This document shows, in pieces, positions 1-12,027 of a stretch of DNA of 64,000 nt. Position 1 is the first letter of the stretch. Every line of letters starts with the position of its first letter. The position numbers and the translations under genes were made by a program. Under the pieces are notes generated by a model. That model was not told where the DNA came from. It was given only the letters and a program-made list of their open reading frames with translations, and searched no databases. The DNA is from Plumapathes pennacea (Eukaryota; Cnidaria; Anthozoa; Antipatharia; Myriopathidae): positions 8,435,167 through 8,499,166 of the forward strand of contig OZ038465.1 of the NCBI GenBank assembly GCA_964036295.1, in the 5' to 3' direction.

Positions 1-161
1 CCGCTGGTTTCATGACAGGCGCGCGGGGATTTTCATTTCAGTTCACCTCAGCTCACCAGCTTATTCATTTATCGCTTATTCATTTATCGCTTATTCGTAC
101 TTTCAGGCCAATTAGTGCTATTTAAGATTTCATTGGAAGTTGAGTATGTGCTAGCACCAGA
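1..161 (+). promoter_or_regulatory. 5' flank or 5' UTR of the TEX2-like gene
   Basis: This short stretch lies before the TEX2-like start codon. It contains two and a half copies of a 17-bp direct repeat with the core TTATTCATTTATCGC at about 61-103. An in-frame TGA at 141-143 closes the reading frame upstream of the ATG at 162 and so supports that start. No TATA box is evident, and the transcription start could lie outside the window. Confidence 0.4.
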
Positions 162-3100
162 ATGAGCGAGAGAAAACCGCCTCCCCGTCCGCCGCCACCG
201 AGGCAAACCACAAAAGCTGGTCAAACCAGTACTCAAGGTAGATTTCGAGATGCATTTGCATCAATTTCCATTCGTTACAGCAACACCAGCAGGGATTCAG
301 ACTCCGATGAAGAGATCTCAATAGTCCGAAAGGCTGAGGGATCGTCTCCAGATGTTCAGAAAGACGATTTAGACGACAAGGAAGCTGTCGAAGTGACGCG
401 AGATACATACAAGCCGGAAGTTGGAAATGTAGTAACAAATGGTTTTAATAATCGAGACGGAAAGGTCGAGGGAACGTCAGGTCAGGAAACAGATTACATT
501 TTTCGTGATTCAAAGACTGGACTAAGCAGAGGAGCAGTTTCAAAACGGCAAAGCTGGCCTGTTGCGGGTTCCGCTAACCGTTTGACAGCAAATCAATCCG
601 GCGGCAGATCCATGAAGTTTCTTCGCGGTAGGGAACAGAACAGTCGGCCTGATGCGTCGAAAGTACATGTTTCTCTTTCTGAAAAAGAAGAAACTGATGC
701 TGCTTCACAACCACCGAAATCTCATTTACAAGCTGCCGATAATGAAACGGCAGCCTCAAAGTCCCGATCCCGCTCCCCGTCGCCATTTCGGCGTTTTCGA
801 CAAGATGCGACACAAAAGAAATCGGGAATTTCATTGTCATCGCTTCTTGCAGCAGACAGGAAATACGAGAGCGATTCAGACAGCGAGGTAGAAGAACACT
901 TCGTTGATACGTTATCCGAACCACCTTCTTCTCCCGAACGAATTAACGACAAGGCAAAGTGTGACTCGTTCACTTCAAAAGGCAAGGGACTTCGCCGCGG
1001 AGGGTCGCGCGTTGTTGACAAAGAACCAGATTTCCCAACCTTCTGTTTTTGCACTCTTGTGGTCTACATTTACTACATCAGTACACCGCCTCCGTTTTTC
1101 TCGGGTTTGTTTACGGGCGTGATTTTTACGTACCTCGCAGGATGTCTATTTTTGTGGTTGTTTTGTCCCCAAGATACCATCGCAGAACGTTTTCAGCGAG
1201 AAATGCTGGAGTACGAAGACCGACTTGCCGGTATGTCAACACCTGAGTACAGGTCGGTCGATCCTGGTCTTCTTCTTGGAATCAGAGAGTTGAAGGCAAG
1301 TGTTAAATTTTGTTTATTACTCATTATGTGTTTGTTTATGTTTGTTAATGTGGACCTTTTCAAAATACTTTTATTATATATCATTAATCGATTACAACCA
1401 CTAATACGAATAGTTTTGACTGTAGATATGAGTGATTTGTGAAAGATTCATTATTGATATTTGCAGAAAATGCATTTGTTGGATACACACTGATATGGTG
1501 TCAAAAAGTAACCATGTGATTGCTAATCCATGTACAGTGAAATCTCAATATAACGAACCCCGGTATAGCAAACTCTGATATAGCGAATGATATTCTTCAG
1601 CCCGTTACAGCCCAGTTGCAGCAAAATGTATGGAAGCAGAACTTCGCTATAACGAAACCCTGTCATAACAAGCACATTTTCCCAGTCCCTTGGCCTTTGT
1701 TATATCAAGGTTTCATTGTATATTGAGTACTAATTTGCCTGTATAGCCGGGCTCTCCCGGGATGGGCTGGTCCTCCTCCCTTACCCAGGCCCTTATTTGG
1801 GAGAGCCTAGTTATGCAGGCAAATAAGTATGTGTGCACGCACTAAGTACTTCAAGAATTCCTTATTTTGTGGTATAATTTTTTTCTTCTACTGTGAAAGT
1901 ACCCAGTTGTAATAAAATATCAACAATGCATACTTTTAATTACTTATGATTAAATTTATTATTTATTATTTTATTATTTTATTTCTATTTTTTACTTTAT
2001 GATTCAATTTATTATCTTTTCAGGGATGGATGTACAAGGCCTATGACTACAAACCTGAAAATTTTGATTTTAACAGTGAAACCACACCAGTCTTGGCTTT
2101 TCTCAAAGGAACCAAACTGACTTTGTCACATCCTAACTTACTTAACAGCACTAAGAGATTTGATCCTCGCACTATTGAAGATGATGCCACTATTTCCTTT
2201 TCACGACATGAGTTTTTCGACATCAGTGAAAGCTCAGTTTCTCTTTTGCCACCAAACTTGACCTTGAAGCGGCTTTGGAGTAAAAAATGCCCCATTTGTT
2301 TAAAGTTGGGAAATCCTCAAGCCATAACTGAGGAGATATTCACAAGTGCTGATGAAGAAGGAGAGAAGACCAGTTTAGAGAAGATGAAGTTTCACAAGTC
2401 ATTTGAGGATATAGAGAAGCTTTACTTGTTTGCAAGAACTGGACGAGAGAAGGAGGAATGGTACAACCATTTTTCCAAAACTCTCAACCCAGATAAGGCT
2501 TGTTCAGATTTGGATGAAATTTTACGTCCATATTGTAGCTACCCACATTACATGCATAAACTTCTGCCGTCTGCTGATTCAAAGTTGCAGCAAGCACAGA
2601 TTGCATGGGTGAATGTCCTGTTTGGGAGGGCTTTTTGGGATGTTTGGCAGAGCCACTACTGGGCAGACAAAGTTCGACAACGGTTCCAGAACAAGCTGAG
2701 CAAGATGAGAAAACCTCAGTTTATCAAGGACATCTGTATTGCTGATCTGAGTTTGGGGGACAGCCTTCCCATCATCAACCGCGCATCTCCTCCAGTGGTA
2801 GACGAACGGGGCACTTGGGTTGACCTTGATGTGACGTACAATGGTGGACTAGTCTTCACCTTAGAAGGTCACCTGAATGTGGAAGGTTATCTGCGGTATT
2901 TCATCGACCTTGGGAAGAGAAGGAATAGTGGTGACGTTGCAGCAGATCTGGAAATGACAGAGCTGCAGAGGAAATATGACCTGGAAGAAGATGAGGAGAG
3001 TGTCATTATCACTGCCAAGAATGCTAACAAAGAAGAGGTGGAAGAGGATGTTGAGTCAGAGAGCCCACCCCTCAGTGACTCTGACTTTGAATCTCCGGAA

Positions 3101-4673
3101 TCTGACTTGGATGAATTTGGTTCATCAGATTGTCAAAGTCTGCCATCATCTCCTGTGCTCTCTCCCAAAATGGATGTCTTTCACAATGCAATAGAGAGCA
3201 GTACAGGAAGTGAGGATGCAGTGGATGCAAAAGTTGAAAATGGAGCACATTTCTTTCCATCCAGTCCAGGGCATGAGGAACAAATCAGGTCTTCATCTGA
3301 TGAACCAGATGGTGGCAAGCTGCTCAGTCCCCAGACAGGACCAGAAAGGAAGGAAGATAACCCTTCTGGTTCTTCACAAGTGACTCAGATGATGCCAAAA
3401 AGTGGAGCCAAAAAGAAGATCTTTGGTGTGATTGAGAGACTTGCCAAGTCTAAATGGGTCAAGAAAGCAGTGGAGACTGACCTCGTCAGGAGAGCAGCAG
3501 AGAAATTCTCAAATGTACCAATCATTCTCTCAGTGGAAGTTCAAAATATCAAAGGAATACTGGCACTAAACATTCCACCTCCACCAACTAATCGATTATG
3601 GTAGGTATTATTATAATAATTAATATTATAATCTTTGGTTCCATGTTGACCAGTAAATCCTTCCTACTTAATCACGGGGACGGGGCTGTAGGCATCCTCC
3701 CCCTATTTTATCCCATGGCTTGGCTTCCACATAATGATTGTTATTGCTACAAGAAATATGACAGAAATAATTAATTATCTATTAGGCTGAGTATCATTTC
3801 TATGGAAGGCATGTTTCATTGCGCTGAGGCATGGTGGATGAGGGGATGCATCACTTAAATGCTTTACCTTTTCTGATCATAGGTTTGGCTTCAGAGGACA
3901 CCCGATGCTTGTTGTTTCTGCAAGACCCAAACTCGGTGAGCGACAGGTCAAGCTAACTCATGTGTCTGACTGGATTGAGAAGAAACTTAAACATGAGTTC
4001 AAGGTATGGTTTACTGTGTACATTGTAAATCTCATACACTACACTGTAGATTTTAGACTGACATTCTTAATAACCTCTTCCAACTTCCAGGCACATTAGA
4101 GTCCTGAAAATTTGGGAGAGGGGAGGGATGGTTTAAACCATAATATTGTTTCGCCTTTGGTACTAACAACAACTTCCATGTTTCCATACAGACAAAACAT
4201 ATTTTATGATTATTAACCACACTTGCATTGTTTTTAGTTAGGGTGTGGTAATATGGGCAACATTTTCAATGCAACTTGTTGTGCAACAATGGTGTGTTGC
4301 AAGTTGCACGGTAATGTTGTGCGTATTACCACCATGTTGCATGAAGTAGAACCCACTTCTACTTTGTGCAACATGTTGCTGCAACTTGCAACACAGTGGT
4401 AATACGCGCAATATTACGATGCAACTTGCAATGCAACATTGTTGCACAACAAGTTGCACTAAAAATGTTGCCCGTATTACTGCACCTTTAATCATATTTT
4501 ACACAAAGACATATTTACTGTAAACTATACATAGCATCCTAACATTAGTATGACTCTTTACTCTTTCCTCTTTCCTCTGATTTCCAAAGAATATGTTTGT
4601 GTTACCAAACATGGAAGATCTTCCTATCAAGCTCATGAACTCAGGTTTTGAAGGCCAGTTTCCAGAGCAGTGA
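162..4673 (+). CDS. TEX2: TEX2-like SMP-domain lipid-transfer protein (four exons)
   Basis: The exon model is 162-1295, 2024-3600, 3883-4003 and 4590-4673, giving 971 aa with all phases matching. Residues 1-280 are polar and low in complexity, with a Pro-rich start and an Arg-Ser patch. Two hydrophobic segments at about 292-335 form the membrane hairpin typical of TEX2. Exon 2 carries a PH-like region (about 379-560) and the start of the SMP domain (from about 570, with the stretch WVNVLFGRAFWDVW). The domain continues through exons 3 and 4, including ARPKLGER and HVSDWIEKKL, and ends with the short exon containing MFVLPNMEDL. Family knowledge: TEX2 is the animal relative of yeast Nvj2, an ER-anchored SMP protein that moves lipids at membrane contact sites. 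Intron 1 appears to use a GC donor (AAG|GCAAGT); no GT donor there fits the phase. The length is somewhat below the roughly 1,100 aa of vertebrate TEX2. Confidence 0.93.
1535..1718. mobile_element. pogo/Tigger-like MITE in TEX2 intron 1
   Basis: The left end begins CAGTGAAATCTCAATATAAC. The right end, read on the other strand, begins CAATGAAACCTTGATATAAC, so the termini are inverted repeats. TA dinucleotides at 1533-1534 and 1719-1720 form the expected target duplication. The roughly 184-bp interior has no coding capacity. Terminal CAGTGAAACCTCGATATAAC-type repeats with TA duplications are characteristic of non-autonomous pogo-type DNA transposons. Confidence 0.75.
1732..1827. mobile_element. 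short foldback element in TEX2 intron 1
   Basis: The two ends are inverted copies. The left side reads TTTGCCTGTATAGCCGGGCT and the right side, reversed, reads TTTGCCTGCATAACTAGGCT, followed on both arms by CTCCC. The whole unit is under 100 bp and non-coding. The superfamily cannot be assigned from this copy alone. Confidence 0.5.
4242..4486. mobile_element. foldback MITE in TEX2 intron 3
   Basis: About 45 bp at the left end (from GGTGTGGTAATATGGGCAAC) recur in inverted form at the right end (GGTGCAGTAATACGGGCAAC). The interior is rich in GCAAC and TTGCA words and is partly self-complementary again. The unit sits in the intron before the last TEX2 exon. A long - strand ORF across it is a by-product of the repeat and is not called as a gene. 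Confidence 0.65.
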
Positions 4674-4913
4674 GGATTTAGACCCCCAAGAGAAGGGTAT
4701 GAAGGATCTTGTGGAAGGCAGTAGTTTACAAGAGCAAGCAAGGTTTCCCTGCTGGTCAGATTAGGTATTTTATTGTATTTGTTTCCCAGGAGGTACAATG
4801 ACTTTTTCTGCAGCCACCAGCAAAGATTAGCTTAGAAAGTTATGTTAATGTGTAAATGGGTCATTGTTGTTGTTTCTGTCTTGCAACAGCATTGCATTGC
4901 AAGTTGCAAGAAA

Positions 4914-5083
4914 AATTGCCTCATTTGTTTCTTTTTAGGAATCCAAATCTGAAAACACCTTTACTGAAATCCAAATCCAGATAATGAACCCATGTGATCC
5001 ATACTTAAGATGGATTCACTGGATCATATCCAAAATTGGATACTTTGGATCATGGATCCATTAAAGAAATGCACCCTTATACA
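4914..5083. mobile_element. decayed MITE of the GTTTCTTTTTAGGAATC family
   Basis: This copy shares its left end (TTTGTTTCTTTTTAGGAATC), the central GGATTCACTGGATCATATCC and the right end (CCATTAAAGAAATGC) with better-preserved copies at 26307-26489 and 40088-40269. Those have matching AGGG...CCCT termini. The copy here has an altered left terminus. Confidence 0.6.
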
Positions 5084-6238
5084 CATTATAATTACAATTA
5101 ATTTATTCATAGTAATTTTATTGCATGCTTAGGAATAATGTTTATGAACCCGAGGAACCTTTTGTGCAAAAATGTCTGTGTTTCTTGTATTATATTGCCA
5201 TTGGTGTTTTCTGGAGCTGCAAGTGATCAATGACCTGTTCTATATTTTATTTTTACAACAGAAGACAGGTATTGTACTGCTTCTCCAACAACATCTTTTG
5301 CATCTATTCTTTAGACAAAGTTGCAATGTGCTAATTAAAGTAAATTTACTATAAAAACATATTTTTGTTAGTCCCGAAAATTAGTCATAATATATTAGGA
5401 CAGATCAATGCCTTAATATTTATCAGCTAAAACTGTTCAGCTTGTGATAGAGCCGTTTTTGGGTGACAGTTGAAATTAATAATAATTAATTTTTTTGTGC
5501 AATTGCTTTGGTTTTGCGTTTGTTACACTTTCGGATTGGTCCAAATAAGTTTAGCAGCATTCTTGGCCAATGGAAAGCAAAAAGCAACACCTGATTGTGA
5601 TATTCTCATGCAAACAAGGAAGTGACGATGGCATTTCCTCATCTGCTGATTTGTTTCTTTGTCAAATTAAAACTAAATATGAATAACTTTGTCTTTTGAT
5701 TGGTCGAAATAATACTTTTTCTTACAGCCTCTGTGATTGGTGGTGTACTTAATTTTGGTTTGGTTTTTCACAGTCGTCTGAAAATGGCTCATTTGCACAG
5801 TTTAGAATTCATTCATTTATTAACTGCAGTTTTGCTTGTGGCACGCATCTGGTAGTATAGTCACTATAGTTCGCTGATAGTATAATATTATATTCGAGCG
5901 TGGTAAGTTACAATCATGGTCAAAATGTGAGACAACAGGAAGTTGCCACAGTAAGCTAGGCATCAGTCAAACCCCTCCTCCGTCACCTGGAAGTGAAAGG
6001 GTTAACTTGTCCCAGAGAACCAATCAGAGTACTCGATACACACAGGCATCCAACATATTATAGAGATGCCATGTTTCTATTTTCAAAGAACACAAACATA
6101 ATTAAGCGTTCTAGGTCGGACACCTATGTGCACCATTTCATAGTTTTACATCAAGTTAAGATAATCCCAGTGGCACTAACTTATATTATTTCATAAAATT
6201 TATCCACTGGACTTGACTTTAAATTATTGCATACAATA

Positions 6239-6401
6239 AAGGTGCGGACACACGATGCAATACTGCACGTAACAACCAAATTGCACCGTTTGCCCAACCT
6301 CAAAATTTTTGCGCGCAAAATTGCGTGCAATGTCGCAGAAGTAGAGGCGAAATCCTACTTCAGCAACATTTTACGCAGCAATTGCACAGTTGTGTCCACC
6401 T
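6239..6401. mobile_element. possible degenerate foldback element
   Basis: The left end reads GGTGCGGACACA and the right end, reversed, reads GGTGGACACAAC. Words such as GCAATTG and TTGCACCG recur in inverted form inside. Similarity between the arms is partial, so this is a weak call. Confidence 0.3.
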
Positions 6402-6586
6402 CTTGCAACATTGCGTGCTATTTAGAGTGGTTTCGGATGACTTTCGAAGATTAAAACCATAGTGGTTATATCGCATAACACTCCAAAGTGTATTTGTTTT
6501 TTTGCCACAATATTTAGAATTATACAAGAAAGTTTCTTTGTATTTCGTTGCAAAGCGTGACACGCTGGCGTTAGATCATTGTCTGG

Positions 6587-6825
6587 ACCCGGTTTTTCGA
6601 AAGTCGATTAAGCTAATCCAGGATTAACGAAATTCTTTCTCTCGACCTCTCTCCCAATAAACTGCAGAGTTTTGTTCGAAGATGTGGATCAGTAAGCTTG
6701 TTCCAGCAAACGTTATCAAGAAAGTCGTTGTGGACGAAACTTTCACGTTTTCAAGCTTATAAATGACAAGAAAGTTTAGACCTAATCCAGGATTAGCCTA
6801 ATCGTGCTTTGAAAAACTGGGCCCT
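6587..6825. mobile_element. MITE with GGGCCCGGTTTTTCGAAAG-type termini (first of an inverted pair)
   Basis: The element starts ACCCGGTTTTTCGAAAGTCG and ends in the reverse complement of GGGCCCAGTTTTTCAAAGCA. The subterminal TAATCCAGGATTA is itself palindromic. Copies of the same family lie in the receptor gene introns at 20598, 35576, 47814 and 59916. The interior is non-coding. Confidence 0.75.
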
Positions 6826-6828
6826 GGG

Positions 6829-7065
6829 TCCGGTTTTTCAAAGTTAGGCTAATCCTGGATTAGGTCTAAACTTTCATGTCATTTATATGCCTGCAATATT
6901 GTGAAGGTTTCGTCCACAACAACTTCCTTTATGCGTTTTTAAGCTGGAACAAGCTTTTTAATCCATCTTCGAACAAAACTCTGCAGTTTATTGGCAGAGA
7001 GGTCGAGAGAAAGAATTTCGTTAATCCTGGATTAGTTTAAGTGACTTTCGAAAAACCGGGCCCTG
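6829..7065. mobile_element. second MITE of the same family, inverted and abutting the first
   Basis: The sequence runs in the opposite direction to the preceding element: TCCGGTTTTTCAAAGTTAGG at the left and the reverse complement of GGGCCCGGTTTTTCGAAAGT at the right. The shared interior (around AAACTTTCATGTCATTTATA and AGAGAGGTCGAGAGAAAG) confirms the family. The pair forms an imperfect inverted repeat of about 480 bp. Confidence 0.75.
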
Positions 7066-7581
7066 GACTCTTATTTACCATGGTTAATTGACCAGTCAGA
7101 GAGCGAGAAACTAGTGTGTTGTGGTAAAAATATTTTTTGGTTTTCTAGTTTGAAGAAGAAACCAATCAGCAGTCCCGAGAAAACGCACTCTCGCCACTGA
7201 GTATGCGTGAAGAGATCGCATTGAAGTGGGTTTGCTTTTATTGGTGTTTGTTCAAGATTGCTGCTATTAAAACTTGCTTGGACCAATCCAAAAGCGTAGC
7301 AAACGCAAAAACAAAGTAAGCGGCTCTACTGCATGTGTAAAGTACCTTATCACTGTAGATTACAAGCTGATTTCATTATGTATTACGAAGATATTTAAAC
7401 CACATGGATTGAGTAACACGTATTCATAGTAATTTAGTTGTATAATAAAATATGAAGATTAAATTTTGAAATGAAAACTGTGAAACGACTTGTTTTTAGA
7501 TCAGTCGTAATGGGAAGCATATTTATCGTGATATATAGTCAATGGCCTCTTTAAAAGTTGTTATTTTTGCTTAAAAGATCT

Positions 7582-7726
7582 GGGCCCGGTTGTTCAAAGA
7601 GTGGACAGTGCTATCCACTGGATAAATTGCTATCCCGGCAGTTGAAAAGTGTTAACATTAATTTTATAAGCTTGTTTTATCAAATGGGTAAGGATTTATC
7701 CGATGGTCTTTGAACAACTGGGCCCT
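7582..7726. mobile_element. MITE with GGGCCCGGTTGTTCAAAG termini
   Basis: The left end reads GGGCCCGGTTGTTCAAAGAG and the right end is its near-perfect inverse (AGGGCCCAGTTGTTCAAAG when reversed). The subterminal GGATA and TATCC words repeat. The same family occurs once in intron 6 of every receptor copy (18749, 32617, 46475, 58067). Confidence 0.75.
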
Positions 7727-8431
7727 AACCTTAATATGTGTATTTTACCAGTCGGTCGATTCTGACCCTGCGGTCTTGGTTCAGTCCGAACTAGTTTCCA
7801 ACAAATAAACTGGTTCCAGATATCCAGGATGGCCCTGCGGGATGGAAGCCACTTTTAAGAGGGTTTAAGCTGAGCAATGAAATGTTCCCCCTTCCTCGAC
7901 ATTGTAAGTGGTTAAGTATTAACACGACTGAAGCGAGCATTTTAATATCTCATTTTCGTTAATATCTGTCATTCTTGCATCGATAGTCTGTTTATTTACG
8001 TAAACATATGTACATAGTTCCTGATGTGACGTCACCCACCACGTGATGAGTGGCCGCTACGGTGCAAGAAAAATCCAATTTTACGCGGTCTGATACCTGG
8101 ATCCGAATACTAGATTACCAGGACCTTGACGGATAGTCTTGCGAACTCCCAAGTCGATCAAATTTTTAATGCAAGTAGGGTAAAGGCAAAAACAGGGTCC
8201 TACTGGTTGAAATGATGACGCGTGACTTGAGTACGTCGTGACCACCTCTTGCCGCCAAGAGTGTACTTACTCTTGCGGGCCAGAGCTGAGCGGGAACCGA
8301 CGGCGGGCGACAGAGCCTTCGAGTGTCTCCCGCAAAAACAAGGGCAATTTGCGTAAGGGCTTGCTTGGGCTGAGCAATGAACTGTTCCCATTTTCTCAAC
8401 AGGCCTTCTCGACATCGTGTGCGGGAGTGAA

Positions 8432-8686
8432 ATGAACGGAGCGAGAAGTAGAGCTTGCGAGGCGGAAGCGCGTGCACCGGAAGTGACGCCGAAACGTCCG
8501 GAGATAGCCCGACAACGAGGCTTCAACCCGAGCAGATGTGTGTTGCTTTTCACCAAATGGAAGCAGCCCAAGAAATTGTGGAAGAGACTTTTCGCTGTGG
8601 AAAAACATGTCTATCTTTGGAGTCCTTGGAGCTTCAGGAACTTCCGCCTGAAATATTCAAGGGAGGTTTTCATTTATCCACCGTGA
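8432..8686 (+). other. upstream ORF overlapping the LRR start codon
   Basis: An ATG at 8432 opens an 84-codon frame that runs past the LRR gene ATG (8536) in another frame and ends at 8686. If transcription starts upstream of 8432, this uORF would compete with the main start. Nothing suggests that its peptide is functional. The 5' end of the transcript is unknown, so its relevance is uncertain. Confidence 0.25.
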
Positions 8687-11344
8687 CATATCTCAAACTA
8701 GACTACAATGATTTGATCTCCTTACCAGACGAAATCAGTGCTTTGACCTGCCTGAAGGAATTGTCTGTTATCGGAAATCAGTTGGAAACTCTTCCAGATT
8801 CTATTGAACGTCTGACAAATCTCGAAGAGGTCTATTTGAATGAGAATAGTTTGACGAGACTGCCGTCCACCTTCGCGAAGCTGAAAAGGTTGAGGATTTT
8901 GAACCTCGTGGGTAACGGGCTGCAGAAATGGAACGAAGAATTTGATGCAGCGTTCGGTGAGTCCCTGACACAGCTTCATCTGGATGAAAACAACTTGCCT
9001 TCCTTGCCAAAGTCATTTGGGTTGTTGAGAAAACTTCAAGTGTTAGAACTTGGAGACAATGCCCTTCAATCTCTGCCTGAGACATTTGGGGAACTCCAGG
9101 GACTAAAGATCTTAAACCTGAGTCAGAATAAGCTGACTGCTCTTCCTAAGTCTTTTGGTGACCTCCCAAACCTTGTAGCATTGGATCTTACCGAGAACAA
9201 GCTAGAGAATCTTCCTGAAACTTTCAAGTCATCTAACAGCATCCAGCACCTTTTTCTGGATAAGAATGGGGTGAAGTCTCTGCCAGCTTGGTTTGGGGAA
9301 TTGAAGAACATTACTGACATCAGTTTGTCTGACAATCTACTACATCAAGCCCCACTTCCATCCTGCTTTGGCAATGTGTCAGGGGCAAGCTTGAAAGTGC
9401 TGGATCTCTCTGGAAATTCGATCACTGTGCTGCCCGACTCACTTGGTGAGCTGAAGACCCTGGAGGACTTACATCTAGGGAGCACTATCAATGAGCTTGA
9501 GAGAAGAGCTTTTCAGAATGGTAATTGGATACGCAAACTGCCAGAGAACTTTGGAGGAATAAAGAACTTGCGGAAGCTGCACTTGGATGAGAACCAGCTC
9601 TGCGAACTACCAGTGAGTTTTGGTTCTTTGGAGAACTTGGAATGGGTTGACCTGGCACAAAATCTCCTAGTGGAGCTTCCTGAATCATTTTGTCACCTGA
9701 CCAAGCTTTGGTATCTACAGCTGTCCAAGAATCACCTGAAAGTTTTGCCAGAAGATTTTGGCAAATTAACCAGCCTGACTGATTTACGGCTTGACAACAA
9801 CTATCTCACAGATCTTCCTGATTCTTTCACCAATCTCAAAGGTCTTCAAACACTTGATCTTTTCTGCAACAAGCTCTGCAAAATCCCCAAAGTCCTCTTG
9901 CAGTTGAAGAAGCTGATTCGGTTGGATCTTGATGGGAACAGTTTGAAAATCAAATCTGACAAAGTCCCAAAGCTGACAGCACAAGTTAAATATCCTGCAC
10001 GAGATCCAAAGCTGAAGGATGACTGGCGTGGTAAGACAAGGGAAGACTATGTCCCCCCTTCAGATGTCAGCACTTTTGAGATTCTGGATGAGGTTGAAGA
10101 AGATGGTGATGATGATGCAGAAGACATAGAAGAGGAATCTACCTTTAATGAGTCTGCTCTGGTCCATGCTATGAGAAGGGGATTGTCAATATGGAAATCA
10201 CACGATGGTATGTACATTTGTTTGTAACTACGCCCAGCCATTTTTCAGCCAAGGATGATGAATCATTCTATTATATAACATGTATACAATAATATAGATG
10301 CAAAGTGTAAGCTGTTAGTCAAAATCAATATTCAGTACTAAGAAATTTATATACTGTACCGGTATAATATAAATAGCATTAGGTATTTAAACCTACAATG
10401 AACAGAGAGGACAGTGGCAAACCCAGCCTAGAAAGCTTTAAGCAAAGCATCAGAAAGAGAGATCCAGCACATTTAATAGAATAAGAACTGTGATGGATGC
10501 CCCCTATGTTGCTGCTGAAGACTTTTAATAACTACACACTATTTTAAATATAACTATTTTAATTACTATAGTTCAGATTAACTATTAGTTAGTAGTTATA
10601 GTTAGTGTGCTGACCGTCTGCTATAACCTCTTTTACTTCAGTCTACTGTTTTCTTTTTATATTTGTGAGTTTTACAGGAATGCATGAACCAAAACTTTAA
10701 TTTGTTATTACAGCAAGTTTAGGGCTTACAAATGTAAATGAATCCTGGAATAACCTGAATTTAAGTCAAATTTTGTGCACTGCTGATTCTTCACAGGCCC
10801 TGCAAATAGGGAGCAAGAAAGTGCAGGTGCATTTTCCCAAGAGCAAGTCTTGCCCACTTATGCTACAATGTACCAACCACCAGTACCATCAGGCGATGAA
10901 TCTCTTTACACTGAAGCAACTCACCAGATATTTGAGGATGCTGACGAAATAAACTCAGATTTAAGAGGTTCCATTGTGACTGCAAATAGAGTAGAAAGAG
11001 ACGTAAACTTGGTTGGCCTAGAAGGATCAGAAGAAGCTACAGAAGCAGAACCTCAGAATGAGCCACTAGGTGAGGAAGACTGGGATAAGGAAATTCAGGA
11101 GACACGAGCATATGAGTATGTGCTGAGGAGGTTTAAAGACCCAGGTCAAGTGCAAGAAGAGTTCACAAACAAGCTACAGAACTTTCTTCTCAATTACCCA
11201 CCAGCTGTGCAAGCTTTTTCTCAAACTGCAGTGTACAAATCGGTTGTGTATTCAATGCCATTCCAGCAGATGCAGTGTTCTGGTGCATTTATATCCATGG
11301 CAGATGGTCAGTTTGAAGATGCTGTATTGGATGGCGAGGAATAG
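8536..11344 (+). CDS. leucine-rich-repeat protein, SHOC2-like type (two exons)
   Basis: Exon 1 is 8536-10207 and exon 2 is 10797-11344. The donor G|GTATGT and acceptor ACAG|GC join in phase 1, giving 739 aa. About 17 LRRs of roughly 23 residues fill residues 49-475, with the LxxLxLxxNxLxxLPxxFGxL consensus of the intracellular Ras-group/SHOC2 kind. A Glu/Asp-rich linker follows at about 510-545. The C-terminal 150 residues (for example YEYVLRRF and MPFQQMQC) match no domain I recognise. There is no signal peptide or membrane segment, so the protein is probably cytosolic and works by protein binding. The frame is open further upstream (to a TTG at 8455), but 8536 is the first in-frame ATG; a second Met at 8557 is an alternative start. 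The precise orthologue is not known to me. Confidence 0.85.
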
Positions 11345-12021
11345 ACTGTGGTTATATAGTGTAAGTTGCATAGCAAATGCAGTAGTTTCTGTTGGACATG
11401 CCAGCTAGGCAGATGGTCAGTTTGAAGATGACATGGTGGATAGTGATCTGACCTGTAGTCAGTGCTCGACATTATGACGCCTGGAGCAACCAAAAATTTT
11501 AGTCGGGCAGGTAAATTCAGGGCCAGGCAACCAGAAACTATGAAACATCCAATTGGTTAAAGTCAATCTACAGTTCAGTCCAACCTAAAACCTTGATGTT
11601 GAGCACTGCCTATTACATGTATTTAGTTGCATAAACTGGCTATAATGACATCCATGCTAGCAAATGCAATAACAGTATTTTATTACCTGTTGGATTTTGG
11701 GCAGACCAATAGACGGTACTTCTGTACATTGCAGACCATCCGTGAAAACTGTGCACATGTGGAACTTTATTTTGTGACGCCATGAATTATGATGATGATG
11801 ATGTCACATGTATTTGGCAGTATGATTTTTGTATACTTTGTAATGATAATTATTATTTGAATATGTCAATGTTGGTTGGCACTGTTTGCCACATTTCAAG
11901 TCATGTTTCTGTTTGGTGATGAACAAGTTCTTGTTCAAACTGTCACAATTTGTTATCAATGTTATGGAAGGTGGTCCAGATTATTTTTATAACATTACAA
12001 AAATTTTGTCATTTAATGAAG

Positions 12022-12027
12022 AAATAA
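12022..12027 (+). terminator. polyadenylation signal, probably of the LRR gene
   Basis: AATAAA lies about 680 bp after the LRR stop codon on the same strand, with no intervening gene. The site is typical in form, but use cannot be proven from sequence. Confidence 0.4.

Larger units (their letters stand above)
4674..8535. other. intergenic region between TEX2 and the LRR gene
   Basis: No open frame here has coding features. The DNA holds a decayed element near 4914-5083, a possible foldback near 6239-6401, a head-to-head MITE pair at 6587-7065 and another MITE at 7582-7726. The rest is AT-rich unique-looking DNA. The stretch 8000-8535 is less AT-rich and probably contains the LRR gene promoter and 5' UTR. 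No clear AATAAA was identified for TEX2. Confidence 0.6.

Noticed and set aside
4238..4495. 85-aa - strand ORF
   Set aside because: It lies wholly within a foldback MITE.
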